Part shown: positions 1 through 15,859 of the stretch, one piece after another | Position numbering within the stretch: the stretch's first letter is position 1 | Layout of the letters: every line of letters starts with the position of its first letter | NCBI GenBank assembly: GCA_910591455.2 | Contig: OU342808.1 | Location: forward strand, 3,440,607 to 3,504,606 | DNA: 64,000 nucleotides | Source: Pholis gunnellus | Lineage: Eukaryota > Chordata > Actinopteri > Perciformes > Pholidae | Reading direction: 5' to 3' | Made by a program: the position numbers and the translations under genes | The notes under the pieces: model-generated | The model's input: only the letters and a program-made list of their open reading frames with translations | Databases searched by the model: none | What the model was told of the DNA's origin: nothing

Positions 1-203
1 TGCAGAGTATCTCTTAATTTACTACAGATTTTCTAGATTCCAGTTTAATTTCTCAGGGATGCAAATATCCATATCTTCTAGATGCAGGCTCTAGTCCTTT
101 CCTCACCTTCATGAAGCACAGACCCATGTAGATAGGAGATACTGAGTCATTCCAGCAGATGGAAGATATAACCTCTCAGTTGAATCTCACAGATCCTTTA
201 GAG

Positions 204-735
204 CAGAGGTCCGCGACATTTTTGGTTGATTAGACAATTAAAAAAAAAAGATTTTTTTCTTTTTTTCAAACATGAATCTGTCCATTATTTTAATAGTTCA
301 GTATTGAATGCAAGATAACAGGTATGTTTATGCATGGCAGTGGCACTAATAGGCCATCACTCATTTTTCATTTCCACATTTATGTTTAAAATAAAAACAT
401 ACATTTGAATAGCTTGTGTGAATGATTATCATGCAATTAACAGACAGTGTTGATATTGGCATTGGTATCAGCTGAAGGTATGTTTCTAAATGTCAGTGGC
501 ACGGCCCCCCTACTCACTGTACCTTCACATGTTTAAAATAACAACATGAATATATCAACCTGTGTATTATTTGAATAGCTTAGTATTGAATGCACAATAA
601 AGAGGTATGTTTATACATGGCACTAGGCCCAGTTTAATATTAAACACAATCTTATACAACATATATAGTCGGGGGTCCCTGCTCCATCTCTATCAGTTTG
701 GGGGTCCTTGGCCTGACAAAAGTTGAAGACCCCTG
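204..735. mobile_element. Non-autonomous hAT-type element (MITE)
   Basis: The left end reads CAGAGGTCCGCGAC. The right end, read on the other strand, starts CAGGGGTCTTCAAC, giving imperfect terminal inverted repeats of the CAGGGGTC type seen in many vertebrate hAT elements. The flanks are a near 8-bp duplication (CTTTAGAG on the left, ATCTAGAG on the right), the target-site length expected for hAT. The inside has no coding frame. It carries internally repeated blocks containing GTATTGAATGCA and GGTATGTTTAT, so the element expanded partly by internal duplication. It must have been mobilised by a transposase from elsewhere. Confidence 0.7.
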
Positions 736-743
736 ATCTAGAG

Positions 744-1480
744 GGACACGGTGGTGGTATGTTGCATGTCGTATGTTGTAGGTTGCAACGATATTTAAAG
801 AATCCAGATATCAAAGCGTCTTTGAGTCGCTTTTAAAGCACTAGACAAATACAATGTATTATTATTATTATACGGCAGTCAGAACTGTGAATCAAAGTGA
901 TTTTGACAGTGTGGTAAAGAGGAAGTGAACATTTTAGGGAGAAAATGGGAAAGGGAAAAGATAACCTTTATCGAAATGTATCAACGTTTTCTCTCAATAA
1001 AGACAGTAACTATGTCTACCCAAAATGTCTACTTAGAGCCATGAGTCAGTCAATAGTGGGACTCCAAAGGCGATATGTCAGAGCTCAAATGAGTCATCAC
1101 AGCTTCATGCCACCATGTCACAATTGAGATATTCTTCATCTATTTTGTCATAGTTATTTGTGTTAACAGGGTCAGATATGGTGTTTGGGATATTATTCAT
1201 AAAAGTCTTTTTTTATGCTTTATTATTGCTGCTCTGCCACCCTCACCAGAATCTGTAACTATGAATGCACTTTTTATAATTGGGGCTTTAATAGGTAGAT
1301 TATTATGAAAGAATACAACTAACATGTTTGAGCACTTGATTATGCTTTATTGTGGCATGAAGTGGACGATGACCTTTTTCTTAAGGTGGGGGTAGTGGGA
1401 CGTACTTCTTTTCTTTTTACCAACATATCCTCATCAAACATTGTCAAAATCTCTTTTTCTCTGTCGTTGTTTAAGGTTGT
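744..1480. other. Intergenic, nothing recognised
   Basis: AT-rich sequence with only short open frames lacking splice context or family resemblance. No RNA gene or clear repeat was seen. Confidence 0.5.
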
Positions 1481-1484
1481 ACAT

Positions 1485-1670
1485 TTCGTTGGCTGTGGCT
1501 CAGTAGATAGAGCGGGTTGTCCACTAATCAGAAGGACGTGGTTTGATCCCTGGTTCCTCCAGTCCGCATGTCAAAATGTACTTGGGCAAGACAATGAAAC
1601 CAAAATGAGCCATCAGATGAGGAGTTTGGCACCTGTATGGCAGCCTCTGGATCAGTATATATACGTGTGA
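1485..1670 (+). mobile_element. tRNA-derived SINE (degenerate)
   Basis: A polymerase III box A-like segment (TGGCTCAGTAGATAGAG, near 1496) is followed about 40 bp later by a box B-like GGTTTGATCCC (near 1540). The segment after box B (CCTCCAGTCCGCATG, then TGGGCAAGACA) is shared with the SINE at 59318-59578, so the two are one family. The 3' part is eroded. The 106-codon open frame across it is not a gene. Confidence 0.72.
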
Positions 1671-1671
1671 G

Positions 1672-4600
1672 TGGAGTAAATGTTAACATGAAGGCCATTA
1701 ACCATTTACTTTTAGATTATCTTATATAGTATAAGTGGTACAGCTGAGATGCTGAATAAAACACAAACTCAAAAATGATATAAATATTAGAAAGGCATGT
1801 AGGACCAAAGCTTTACCTTTAGTGGCTTTATAAACCGGATTCTGTTGATTGTATGCTGTCATCTATCAGTCACCAACCCTTGAGAACCGCAGTGATCAAT
1901 CAGACTTTTACTTTTCTGTGTTTTACCTCTACAGATAGTACGTGTTTTCTTATATGATATTTATAAAATCAAATTTGGATCAGTGGGAGGAAGCTCCTTT
2001 GGACCTGTGTCACATTAGGCATCAGAGAGCAGTTCCATCCCTCTCACTCACTGGAGCATTGATGTAGCTTTGGGATTGTGACACGTGTGTGTATGTGTCT
2101 GTGTATGTATGTGTGTATGTGGTGGGATTGCACCTCATTACCCATCAACCCTCTCGGCCCTCCTCCCCTTATTGCTGTGTTCCAGTTCCTCTTTCTTCCC
2201 CTGCATTCCTCCCTCCAACCTGTAATTCCAGGGTTGTTTGAACAGAGTTCTTCCTCTTGCAAAGACGACCTCTGACCTGTTGGTCCAGGGTGAGTGAGGT
2301 ATGCTATGCAGGCGTGACGGCTGAGAACTGGAATTCTCCACACGTTCACGATTCTCTTGTCGGGTTCAGAAACCAAGTGCTTCTTTAAACCGATAGAAAC
2401 ACAGAAAAAAAAACAGGAGGATGGTCGTTACTAATCTGAGAATATTATGGAGATGACTTCACTGAACTTTTACATAATTTGACTGAATATAGGTAGGATC
2501 CTGCTGTGCACTATCACATAAAGCTATGCTGTTCTATGTAGTGGTGGAATTTTAAATGCATTTAATGATGTAAACTATTTAAGTGCCATTTCAGTGACCT
2601 GTATTTTACTGAACATACATGTTTATGCTGCTTTTTACTTCTTTTGCATTACATTTCAGAAGGAATAGATTTGTATATTTTACTCCACTACATGTATGTG
2701 GGAGCTACAGCGGATTATTATTCATATTTGACACAGAACACATCCTTTGTAATGAATGATACTACGTGACACCGTGTGAAATACTTAAATGAGCTCCACT
2801 TGAAAAATGAAAACATGCCTGCATGTTCATTTGTCAGTAATAATAATAATGATAACCCTGAGAAGCATTCTAACTTTAGATATTTGAAGCACATGCTGCT
2901 CAAAATACATCAGTACTTTTAAAAATTACAAATTTGACTGCAAGAATAAAATGCTGTTGTTTACGTGCTCATGCATCAACACACCATCACAAGATGAACT
3001 CTCTGAAATGGAATTAGAACAGTTAACTTTTGATACTAACTGTGAACTAAATATAATATTAATATATAAATTGAGATTACAGGACTGAACAACTGACTGA
3101 ATGAACTATGATGAAGGTTTTCTTGTATCTCATCCTTTAAACTCTTTTCTTGCTCCACTAGTGTGTTTATGTCTTTTTAAGAATACAGCCATCAGTAATA
3201 TCCTATCATTTATATTTAATTCAGATTTTGTGTTTGAGTAAATAGAAGTAACTGTTTTTATTGAAAACAAGGACCGAGTTGAGTCTAAATAATGCTTAGT
3301 TTTAATAACCCATATTTGTAATGTGGAGAATGAATGAGTCTCAGGGTGGCTGCATCACTAACACTATTAGAGTATCAGTCAGTTATTTCCAATGTTTCTC
3401 TCTTCTTTCTTCATGTTTAAATTTAACCACAGTCTGGTTTGTTTAACTTGTGATGAGTTTGCACTTTTGGATTCATTTGTTTGACACAGACTGCATTGAT
3501 AATGATGGCCTATTAGTCACATTTTTTATGAATTTAATCATTTAGTTTTCCTTTTTAAAAATATGAGTATAGGTAGAATTCCCGACGTAATTTAAATGCC
3601 ATTTACTGCTGTTAGGCCTTTAATAAATGGTGTTAGGCACACAGGCCTAGAAAAGATTATTTCCATAAAACAATTCTTCTTTCACTTTGACTTAGCAAAA
3701 ATAGATAAAACAAATAACAGAAACATCTTTAAAACACAATTAACCCTTTTCAAATAAATCAGATTAAGGCAAAAAAAAAATAAGGCATAAAAATAGACAT
3801 TTTATTGTATTTGATTTATTCACCCACAGAGGTTAAACACAGTAGACCTAATATTAGAAAATTAATTTGGCTAATTAATTTGAACCAGGCACTTGGCCTT
3901 TTGAAATTCGTTAATAATAATTTAATTAGACATATTGACACTAAAATCACCTGCTGTGAAAGCTGTATAGGAATTATTTGTTGACCTTTTATTGTTTTAT
4001 TCACTGTTAATCCTGTCAAGTCCATTAGTTTGGCCTGTCTCGGGCTAAATGCAGCTCTGGTTGATCTAAACCGGTTTAGTCAGTGTTCATGTGTGGTCCG
4101 TAGCTCCTCGGTTTAACCCTTTCACTGGCGGCTGGTCCCGCGGTTCCGGACGCATTGTCACAGACACGGGCACCACGCGAGCAGTGACACGTCATGTTGG
4201 CTGTGAGGGCTACGACAGACAGTGACGCAAAGAGCTATACAATCCCGATGTTGCTTTGGTTTATCACTCCGCCGAGAAATATAGTCCCTCGGCGGTACAG
4301 AGATAGGCCATTTTGGCATGTTGCTATGGTTACGAGTTATTCTATGTCTATAATGGAGCTAAAATGCAAACAACACGGCCCGATGCTTACGTCTTCACAG
4401 GCTGCATTCACACAACATTGGATTAATCGTGGACAATTATAAATGAACATCTGCAATGAATAAGAGTGGATGTGTTTTACAAGTATTGCGACTTTAGAAA
4501 GCTGATTAGCGTTTTCACACATGGATACACCTACGAGGCCTACGAGGCTACATGTTCTGTCATGTTTAAGAGCTACATAATTGTGCAGACCTCTCCCACA

Positions 4601-6085
4601 AAACATAAAATAATGATTCTGTCAATTATCACATAGTATTCACGATCATTTATTTTTATTTTGAATGAAACATGTCTTTCTCTGACCAGGCTGACCAGAC
4701 TCTATTGTCTCTACTGAATACAAGTGAAGTCTATTGCTAAATTACTAAATTACAGCTGAGAGGCACAGTATATTCCTTTAGTAGTAGCATGTGAAACTGA
4801 GCTGAGAAGTCGGCTTTTGTCTCCAATGTTCTGGATTTCCTACCTATCCGATATCACATGAATGCAGCACGGGACTCCAACGTTAGGCCCCGCCCCGTGG
4901 AATGCCAGAAAGCCTAACCCCGCCCCTCTGCAGGAACACCATTCAAAAACAGTAATATGCGGCAGGGAGGGAGCACAGAGGGAGGCAGGCCAAGAGCATG
5001 GATTACATATCTGATGCTGGTTATTTCTCTTAAATAGTCCTGACACAGATTGCATGTATTATTTTACACACAGATTTAGTGTTAAATTAAAAGTCAAATT
5101 ATAATCCACAGCAGGTGATCAAAAGGTGACCAAGAACCCAATAAAAAAAGGATGTCTTCAAATAAATAAATGAAAGATTAAAGAATCAATGAAGTTACCA
5201 TTAACACAACAATACCATTCAGGATGGCCTTATAAGCCTGCAGTCCAAAAATAAAGAAAAACATATTTCAAAACATCAAAAACAAACAACGCTTCCAAAT
5301 TGACATCATTTGTTCACCTGACTATTGTGAATTTTGGTTTTGTAAAAACGATTATGGACTATTATTATAGTATATACAATAGAAAAATACCCGACTTTCT
5401 CCTGAATCACACAGCTCATTCTGTTTCAACCAGAGGAAGAATTTTGAAGATATTTGAACAAATCCTTTTGTCCAACAGTGTTTTAATTAATTCATTGTTA
5501 GATTAAAATCAGTTTACCATGATCTCTAAAAAACACGATGGTCTTAATCAATAACTTTGTATTTTAACAATTCATTTTGTTGTTTCTCCCTCTGAAAATC
5601 TTTTGTCACATCCTTTATGTTTGATTAGTTTACTTCTAAATATTGTATTGGTTGGGCAGCGTTGCATCATTATGTCAGACACTGCACTTGTTCCTCCATA
5701 AAAACAGTTTTTATGTTGACAAACTTTAACCCTTATATTTGAAAGATTGTTGAATGAGAGCAGAGTGGAGACGTCGCGATTGAGCAGGAAAAGGTTGCTA
5801 TGCTTTTTGTCTTTTTGAGTAGTCTTCAATCACAACATTCACTGTTTTGAAATACTTCTTGTCAAAATAAAGGAAATTCTCAGTACTGCATTAAAATGCC
5901 AGCAACTGTATAGTCATCATCACAGGCTATTCAACTTTTCTCTTACCTTCTTCTTACCTTTCTCAATCCTTCAATCCTCATTTTAGGTCTCAAAAACAAA
6001 AAGTCTGGGAACCAAAGTGGTACAAATTAGAAAAAATCATTGAAGATAAACAATTTATATTAATGAATATGTTGATAAATATATT
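1672..6085. other. Intergenic, mostly featureless
   Basis: AT-rich, gene-free sequence. A GC-richer patch near 4110-4330 and another near 4870-4990 have no splice sites, RNA folds or protein resemblance that I can support. A short GT-rich stretch lies near 2080-2120. Confidence 0.45.
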
Positions 6086-6089
6086 TGTT

Positions 6090-6245
6090 TCCCTTCCTTT
6101 TTTTCCTGTTAAAGGTTTTTTTGGGGAGTTTTCTCTTTTCCAAAACGAGGGTCCAAGGAAAGACGATGTCGTATGTGAACAGATCTGAATGCCCTCTCGG
6201 GCACATTTATGATTTTGGGCTATACAAATAAATTGAATTAAATTG
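6090..6245 (+). mobile_element. 3' end of a LINE/SINE (L2-like tail)
   Basis: The segment has the order GTTTTTTTGGGGAGTTTTC, GAGGGTCCAAGG, then GGGCTATACAAATAAATTGA followed by an imperfect AATTGAATTA tail. This is a 3' end commonly seen on teleost L2-clade retroelements. Only the terminal ~150 bp is present, as expected of a 5'-truncated insertion. Confidence 0.6.
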
Positions 6246-7240
6246 AATGATAAATCCCAGCACATTGTGTATTTCTCAAAAGTCAAATATTGGAGGGAAA
6301 TCCAAGAAATCGTAGAAATCAACGTTACACTGTTTTTTCCCCAACTAACCATCTCACAGGGAGCAATGTTCTGCAGAATGAGTCATTTTACTTTAATAGT
6401 ACATTAACTATCTTTACATTGTTGTGAATATGTATTTCTCCACTGCTGCTGCTTTCATTAATAACAACTGCTGTCATGTTTTGTGTTCCCTGATTACAAT
6501 AGTCAAAACTCACAGTGCAGCTCACAGGCCAGCTGGGGATGGGGTGAGAGGAAGTGATGACTTTCAGGGAAAGTACAGGACTGGCTCAGAGTTCAGTGGT
6601 TTGAGTGACAAAGAGAGGCTGAAGCTAGTTACCCAGTTAGTGCTGACTGCCTGAAGTGGTGGCAGGAAGGCTGAGAATGATATATATATATATATATTAT
6701 ATGTAGAGTCCGGCTACATTCATTGTGGGACTTCATGGTCATAAATCTGCTCCACTGGCACATAATACACAGGTCATTTCTGTTTGAATGGATTATGTGT
6801 TTACATGTGATGGAAGTCCTTGTGGTTTACCTCATCCGTTTTGTCGGCTCTGCACAAACAACATTTACTGGACAAATGGCAGTATCTACAGTACACGGTC
6901 ATTTAATTCATTGCAAATCATGCCAGGTAGCAGGTGTTGATTACATTCACACATCTTTCCCTTTATCTTTCTTTAAACCCCTTCTCTGGTAGACTTGTAA
7001 TGTCCCCTGTTACAAGATGGTTTATAGTGTCCTCTCTTGGGTCCTAGAACAGGAAAGAGCGGGCTAAATGTTGGGTACTCCTCCTGCAGTGTTTTCATCA
7101 AGCCCCCCCTCTCTGGGGCTGGCGCCATGATGCCCAGAGTAACTTGAGCCGCCGAGCGCCTACTCAAGTCTCCTCTCCTTCATCCTGACATCTGGCTTCT
7201 CTATGGCTGCTGACCCCTGGAGGTCACAGGTCAGATGGAG

Positions 7241-7283
7241 GGTTAGGGGGGTGGGGGGTGGGGGGTGGCAGGGGGGCCAGGGA
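7241..7283 (+). other. G-rich run with quadruplex potential
   Basis: More than four runs of three to six G within about 43 bp (GGGGGG TGGGGGG TGGGGGG TGG, then GGGGGG and GGG), separated by one to a few bases. This fits the G3+N1-7 pattern for an intramolecular G-quadruplex on the plus strand. No adjacent gene start is visible. Confidence 0.6.
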
Positions 7284-7404
7284 GAGGCTTCTTAAAGTGG
7301 TAAGCAGATTATAAATATATTTGTTCTTTATAATGTTCGTCGATGTTTACAAGGGCGATATGCATTTAATAAAATCATTACTACCATCAATAAATGTATA
7401 AGTG

Positions 7405-7585
7405 CTGCCACCTCTGCTGTACTACTGGTACTTCTACTGCAGTTGCTGCTACCTCTAGTGGTACTGCTACTGTTACTCCTACTGCCTCTGCTACTGCTAC
7501 TACTACCACTGCAACTGCTGCTAGGCCTACTACTGCTACTCCAACTTCTACTGTTTCTACTGTGCTACTGCTACTGCTACTGTAA
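7405..7585 (+). repeat. Cryptic CTA/CTG triplet repeat
   Basis: An imperfect run of CTACTG, CTGCTA and CTACTA triplets. It produces a Thr/Ala/Leu-rich open frame, which explains the apparent 63-codon reading frame. Confidence 0.75.
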
Positions 7586-10500
7586 CTGTTAATGTTAGCG
7601 TTAGGCTAATGCTACTGGTATTACTACTGTGCATAAATCAAATTAAAATAGATGCAGCCCATCACAGAAAATGTAACAAAACACAACTTATTGTTTGGCC
7701 AGTTGTATTGATACAATACAATACAACATGTATTTGTAGCTACTACCATATAGCTAGTTACACTGTAGCCATGACAATCAAGTTAATTAGAGGTTTGAAA
7801 GTGAAGAAAGAGTTTTGAGGTTGAGTTTCCTCAGAAGGTATTCCTTGAGGATGTCCTCAGGGGTGGACCACCTGTTTTTACTCATCCTGGAAAAGTCTTT
7901 TTAACACAGAAGGGAAGTGTTAACTCAGTGCAGCAGATACTCTACAGTCCCACAGTACTCTGTGGTGGGCTCTACACCACCACCATGTTTTCAGCAGTTT
8001 ATATAACAGTATTCAAGTAGTCTCATAGAAAATGTGTTTATACAGAAGACAGAAATAAAGCCAATAATAATCAGTGAATCCAGAAATAAATGGATAAATA
8101 CTGAAACGTAAGAATACAGAGTATAGAAACAGGTAAAGCATAATGGTACTCCTGCTACTGAAGTTAGCTGCAAGCCTTTTAGCTTCTGTCTGGTTTGTAA
8201 AAGTGAAGAGAAAATGCCGTGAAGCATTTTTTCCCAACCTTAATGAAAACCTTTCTGTTGTTGAAGCTTAACCACTGGTGGGATTTAAGATGCAAAACAG
8301 AATCCCTAGTATCAAAGCCATGCACCGTCACCTGTGACTAAATGTAATCCAACCATGTTTCCCTCCTGTAGAGGTGATCCAACATCAACCTTTATTATTC
8401 TGATTGGTAGTCTGATGACCTCGTTAATTCCCAGCATGGCGACATCCAGACTGAACACCGACAACACCCGTGTCAGCATTTCATTTAAGTTAAATCTACG
8501 CTGCTTCTACCGAACTACATTTCACCAGTATATTGTAATTTTTTACTCCATTACATTTATTTGACAGCTATATTTATATTCAGTCTGATCCTCATCAATA
8601 ACATACATTTTTTCATTATTTGTCAGTGGTTTGAATGTAGTTTATTTGCTCAAATGCAATTTTTTGTTTTTTAACTTGAGTATTTCAATAAGGGATGTAC
8701 CGATATACCAGTATCAAGTATGTGTCCAATACTGTGCTCATGTACTCATAATGGTAAAACTACTACGATACAACCACTTTACGGCAACGTGTCGTTAATC
8801 TAAGACCTACGATAGGCGGGGGGGTAGCGATGTCAGCCGTTTAGAGATAAGTGATGACGACAAAAGTGGAGCAGACTGCAAACTATATTGTTTGTATCAG
8901 GAAAACACAAAATTGAATGTTAAATAATAATAAAAACTTAAATAATATGAGCAACAGCGTCACATTGTTTAATACATTTTCTACAGTCAGAAAATGAGGA
9001 ACATTGCTGAAAATAAAACATATTTTTAAAAGTCATTGTTAGAACTGTAATGGTATTATATGTACTTATATCGTTACTCTGTATTGGCAAGTACCAAAAA
9101 GTACTGATACTTGGAATCGAGGAGGAAAAGTGTCTTCCAATGTCTTTTCTTTTTTGTGATTTCCTACCTATTTCAAACGTCTTACAATTTAGACTTTTTA
9201 AATGTAATATTCATTTATATTTTCAGTTTTACAGCATGTCCACTGTAGTGGACCACAGAGGATTCTGGTTTGAACAGACACTTTGAAGATGAACGGATCA
9301 CGGCTGTACAGTGATATTAGAATACACTCAATTGGATTTTAAAAAATCCAAAATGATTCATCATTCTAAATAGTTTTACTCGCCTTTTGGTTTCAAACAT
9401 GGCAGCATATTTTTTGATTGAATTGAATGCATTGCCATTGGTTTGTGAATGCACTGGTAAAAGTACTGAAATCAGTTCTGTTTCCTACAACAATGTAATC
9501 ATGATGTATACTCAGATTCTGTCCACTATAACTGACATTCATAAAAGAGATATTCTTTCAAAACATAAGTCATTTAACTGCTTTCATCCCTTTATGTACC
9601 GTTCCTGACTTAATAAAGACAAACACATGAAGCTGGAGTCAGTCAGAAAGATTACAGAGGCGTACCTAGAGCGCCGTAGCCTGAAGCTAAGGCCACTGGC
9701 CACCCTCTGCTATCTGACCCTTTGGGAGTGAGAACGTGTTGTTTCCTATGAGCCTAACCAGTACTGCTGTTGTCTAACCTAACCAACCTGGAAGGTGAAC
9801 TCTTGGGCTCCAGTGTCTTGCTCAGAGACACTTTGGTAGCAGAGAGATGCTGTGTGCTTTATCCAGGCCATCCTGTCACACCTACTGTCAGGTGACATGC
9901 CCTACTTCAAAACAAAAATACATTTTAAACCTAAATTATTGAGCTCATTCTGGTCGTTAACTGATCTTCTTTCAATCTTTTCCAATGCTAATGTTGTAGA
10001 GTAGAACCTCCGGCTGCAGCAGGTCAACTTTCCAGCGGATGAAAGCCGACATGGTGTCGGTAGGTTTCCTGTGAGAACCAGAGTCACACGACCTGCACCA
10101 ACATACACAAACTGTCCGTCTGAATCCTTTCAACTGGGATTGGTTGAGCAGTCTCTCTGCTGACACCTGATTAGTTTTAGATAGTTGTCAAAGGTCATCA
10201 ATAGAACACATTGGGCTAGTTGACTAACTTGATCTAGACTGTAACTATACAGTATGTATTCGGGCTAAACTGAAATCATGGCTGACACCCTTCAAGCAAC
10301 GCATTTCTGGAAGAATTGAATGATTACAAGAATGTTCTATCAGCAAATGTCTATGAACAAAGCAGAAGTGATGAAATAGAAGTGTTTCTACGCCATTGAC
10401 TGTTATGGTCATCTCTGTGTTTTTGCTTCTCATTTCTCACGCCAGCAAACCACACAATGAGATACGGTGCACTTTCCATTTTCCCTGTCACTTTTCAGCA

Positions 10501-11984
10501 GGTGCCTCTGTTTCTATTGGGAGAAGGTACAGGACTTTAAAGCTGAACGGATCGGCCTGTATTTGTGTGGCTAACTCTCATTAGACGACAGTTCAAACAT
10601 ACTTTTATGATTGGCTAATGCTTTTTGTGAATGACCTGTTGTAGTGCTACAGATCTTTGAGACACACAAGCCTCCTTGAACATGATTGTGGATATTCCAA
10701 GGATGTGCTGCATCATCCAGAAGCTGTAGCACCTTCTCTCCACAGCTCCACTTCCAGAGGTGCTGTGTGCTGATATGAAGGGCCTCTCTCCTGGAGTGAA
10801 GCTCTGCCATGCTGTTCACAACGATTTCAACTAATCCTGAACACTCTCTCACACAGCAAACTGTCCAATTAGTTTCCGTGACAACTCTTTTCATTTCATG
10901 TGCAAAATGCTGAGACCGTATACTCTCTGTGGTCAACACGTCTGGGAAATGGATGTTCTCAATAAATGTGTCTAAAAATGTCCAAATAAATAAAACAAAT
11001 GATGCAGTTACATGTGTAAAGAGGGAGCACTTACAATGCTGCAGTTGACGTCGGCTCTGTGCTATCTGTTGCACAACGTTCAGTAAAGATTAACCTGCTG
11101 CTGCCTGCACGGACGAACAAGTTTGGACCCTGGCCATGCATGACAGAGTGCGTGTCTTGTGTCTTTCAACACTTAATGCGTTATGTTGCTGAGCTTTGTT
11201 TAATTTCATTCATTGTAACACTGCAGCCCAAATTGTATAGTCGTCGATGATGACGGTTAAGTGTTGCAACAATGTGCGATAGTGTTACACAGTGCTGAAC
11301 AGTGTCTCAGAACTTCCTATTTACGGGTCAATTTAAGGGAAATATCACAGTTCAAATGATCCAACAAAGCATTATGTTATATGAACTATAGCAAACACAC
11401 GTCATTTAGATGATCATAAACATGAACGTCATCATATTTGGAGATGAATGATTTTCACAGCACAGTGATGATATCTGATTGCTGAAACTTTCAAACATAT
11501 CTTAGATGTTGAAGCAGACAGGGGAGCCTGATCAAATGTTAGAAGATTATTACCAGAACAAGGACAACAGAGCTGGACAAATAAATGTGAACGGATAGAC
11601 AAGGCTGCTGTGTCCACAAGTAGCGAAGAAATAAATAGCTGTTTGTATAAATACTATATAAACATATATAAAAGGCACCAATGACCAGCAATAGAATACA
11701 AATAAATGTGTCAATTGTAAACAATACAATTACTGCAAGTAAATAAATACATTGAGTGGGCATACAGTACATTCACCGGATGATTATGTACAGTATGCAT
11801 ACCTACATGTTAAGACGTCTACTGTATGTACAGTGTGTAGGACCTGTATTGACAGTGACGATATGAGAGATGGTAGATTATAATCTACATGGCAGCAGTG
11901 CATATCTTGGTGTCAGAGGGTTATTGACAGTGTATGACTGATGGTAACGGTGTATCACAGTCACAGCCTGTGGGAAGAAACTCC

Positions 11985-12420
11985 TGTTGTTGTTTTGGCC
12001 TATATACAGTTTTCAGCGGTGCCTCCCAAAGGGGAGAAGTTCAAAGAGGTCCAGGGTGGGAAGGGTCTGCAGTGAGGGCCCCTTTCCTGACTCTGGAGAT
12101 GTTTAAGTCCTGGATGTAGGGCAGGCTGGGAGCACCAGGGATTTGGCCTGCAGTTGTTGTATTCTGTTCCTGTCCTGTTTTGGTGGCTGATCCAAAGTGG
12201 ATCAGCAGCTACTGAGGCAGGTTGAGCTTGCACAGCAAGTACATCCTCCGCTGGGCCTTTTTCCTGATGGTGTCGATGTTGGAAGGCCACTTGATGTCCT
12301 GGGAGATGGTGGATCCCAGACACGTGAAGGCTTCAACAGCGGACACAGTGATGTTCAATATGGGGGCAGTGTAGGGGGGCTGGTCCTGAAGTCCTCGGCT
12401 ATCTCCACAGTTATAAACCG
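11985..12420 (-). mobile_element. L2/Rex-type LINE fragment, reverse transcriptase C-terminus
   Basis: Minus-strand translation near 12350-12190 gives the fish-LINE signature after the polymerase core: an FTCLGSTISQDIKW-like block, then IDTIRKKAQRRMYLL and a KLNLPQ-like end. These are the usual C-terminal blocks of L2-clade reverse transcriptases. The frame is broken and followed by a degenerate 3' region, so this is a dead, 5'-truncated copy. The 107-codon frame here is out of register with the enzyme. Confidence 0.72.
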
Positions 12421-12826
12421 CTTATCAAAAACTATCACTGTATAGAGTAAAATGTTGACAGTGCTCTCCTTCTGCTGGTGCAATACAAGAAGCATTCTGT
12501 GGGCCGACTGCAGTATATTTTGTACTAACAGGGAATTACACTACCCAATTTCCAATGCACAAAAAGCAAATGAACTCACTAGATGCTTACAAAATACTTC
12601 AAACGATGTATCATATTTTAGTTTTTGTTTTCTGAGCTGTCTTTAGAACCATACCACACCGCCATCCAAATTTGTTTAACTTATTTCCATTGAAGATCAA
12701 TTTACACTTTAAATTTAAAGTAATTATCATAGGCATGCTGCCGTTTAAATATACATATTCTTGTAATTTTACTGGTGGGAACACATAAGAAAGTGACAAT
12801 TAGTAGGGTGCCATCAGGCCTTCTTA

Positions 12827-12861
<35 letters not shown>

Positions 12862-13785
12862 AACTTCACAAATCACAAGCTTTACAATCTGTGGAGCAAA
12901 CACCTCCCTCTGTCCTCGGACTTTAGATTTGGGTAAAAACAAAAACTCCTTCCAAAAGCCCCTCCTCTGTTGCTCGTCCTGGGATGGACAGACATGTAAT
13001 ACATGTTGTGTGTACAGAATAGACCAGTATAATAAAATGACAGTATGGATAATCAGCATGGCAACATTATGAATAGATTATAAACATATGATACATGAAA
13101 ACAGATGTGGGAGGAGCTATCTCTTATTGGTTATGTATTTTCTGACTCCTGTACAGAGCTGCTTGACACATTAGAGGTGTCTTTGATGAGGTTTAACTCT
13201 TGTTAAACCTTAAGAGTTATACAATGTCTATTTCTGTCATTTTTTTATTGTGTAAACTTCTCACATACATTGTATTCGTTTCTCCTGCCACAACACTGCA
13301 CTGAAGCAACTAGATCAAGTGGCAGATTCAAAGTCATTGCTACAGCATTCCAAATCTGAAATATCATATTATAATATCTGTATATCAGCCTGATATTTTA
13401 GTATAGTTTAGTCAACTTTGGGATCTGCATAATAATCTCAAATTGAATTCAGAACGTTAAAAGTGTTGAAAATTATTATTTTACACCATCAACAAATGAA
13501 ATCTATCTATATGGGTTCCTGATTGTGAAGCTGCTTAAATGCACATAGAGGTCTTTATACAAATGTTAAGGGAAAATGCAGCTTAGAATAAGAAAAGACA
13601 TTATTTTGATATTAGATTCTGAGGTACAAGATACAAGAAAGACATATTTAAAACACGTCACCATAGAGTTGTGTGAATATGTTTTTCAGTGTGTATAAAC
13701 ATGTTGTCAAATTACAATTTGAAATGTCGTATTTTACAAACAGTGTGCTTTAAAAAGCGTAGAGCTGAGCTCTGTATGTGGACAG
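12421..13785. other. Intergenic, AT-rich
   Basis: Nothing coding is recognised. An (AT)n run sits at 12829-12858. Confidence 0.5.
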
Positions 13786-13789
13786 CATG

Positions 13790-15715
<1,926 letters not shown>

Positions 15716-15859
15716 ACGAGCGCGCGTACACGCGAGGGCACGCATGATTAAGAGAGTGATTGACAGTGGAGTGTCCATGCAAGTGATTTTTCCTGACTGA
15801 GATATCAAAACTCATTGGGCTCCAATCATATGAGCTAATCCACATGCTTCTAAGTGGGG

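Larger units (their letters stand above)
6246..11980. other. Intergenic with low-complexity patches
   Basis: No supported gene. It contains a short TA run (6682-6701), a G-rich run (7241-7283), a CTA/CTG-rich block (7405-7585), and at 8693 a GGGATGTACCGATATACCAG segment resembling the end of a hAT-type element whose partner end I could not place. A 168-codon minus-strand open frame (10571-11074) is listed under findings. Confidence 0.45.

Noticed and set aside
1485..1560. Possible tRNA gene (box A and box B present)
   Set aside because: No acceptor stem or anticodon arm closes; it is the head of a SINE. The same applies to 32340-32480, 59318-59400 and 62280-62365.
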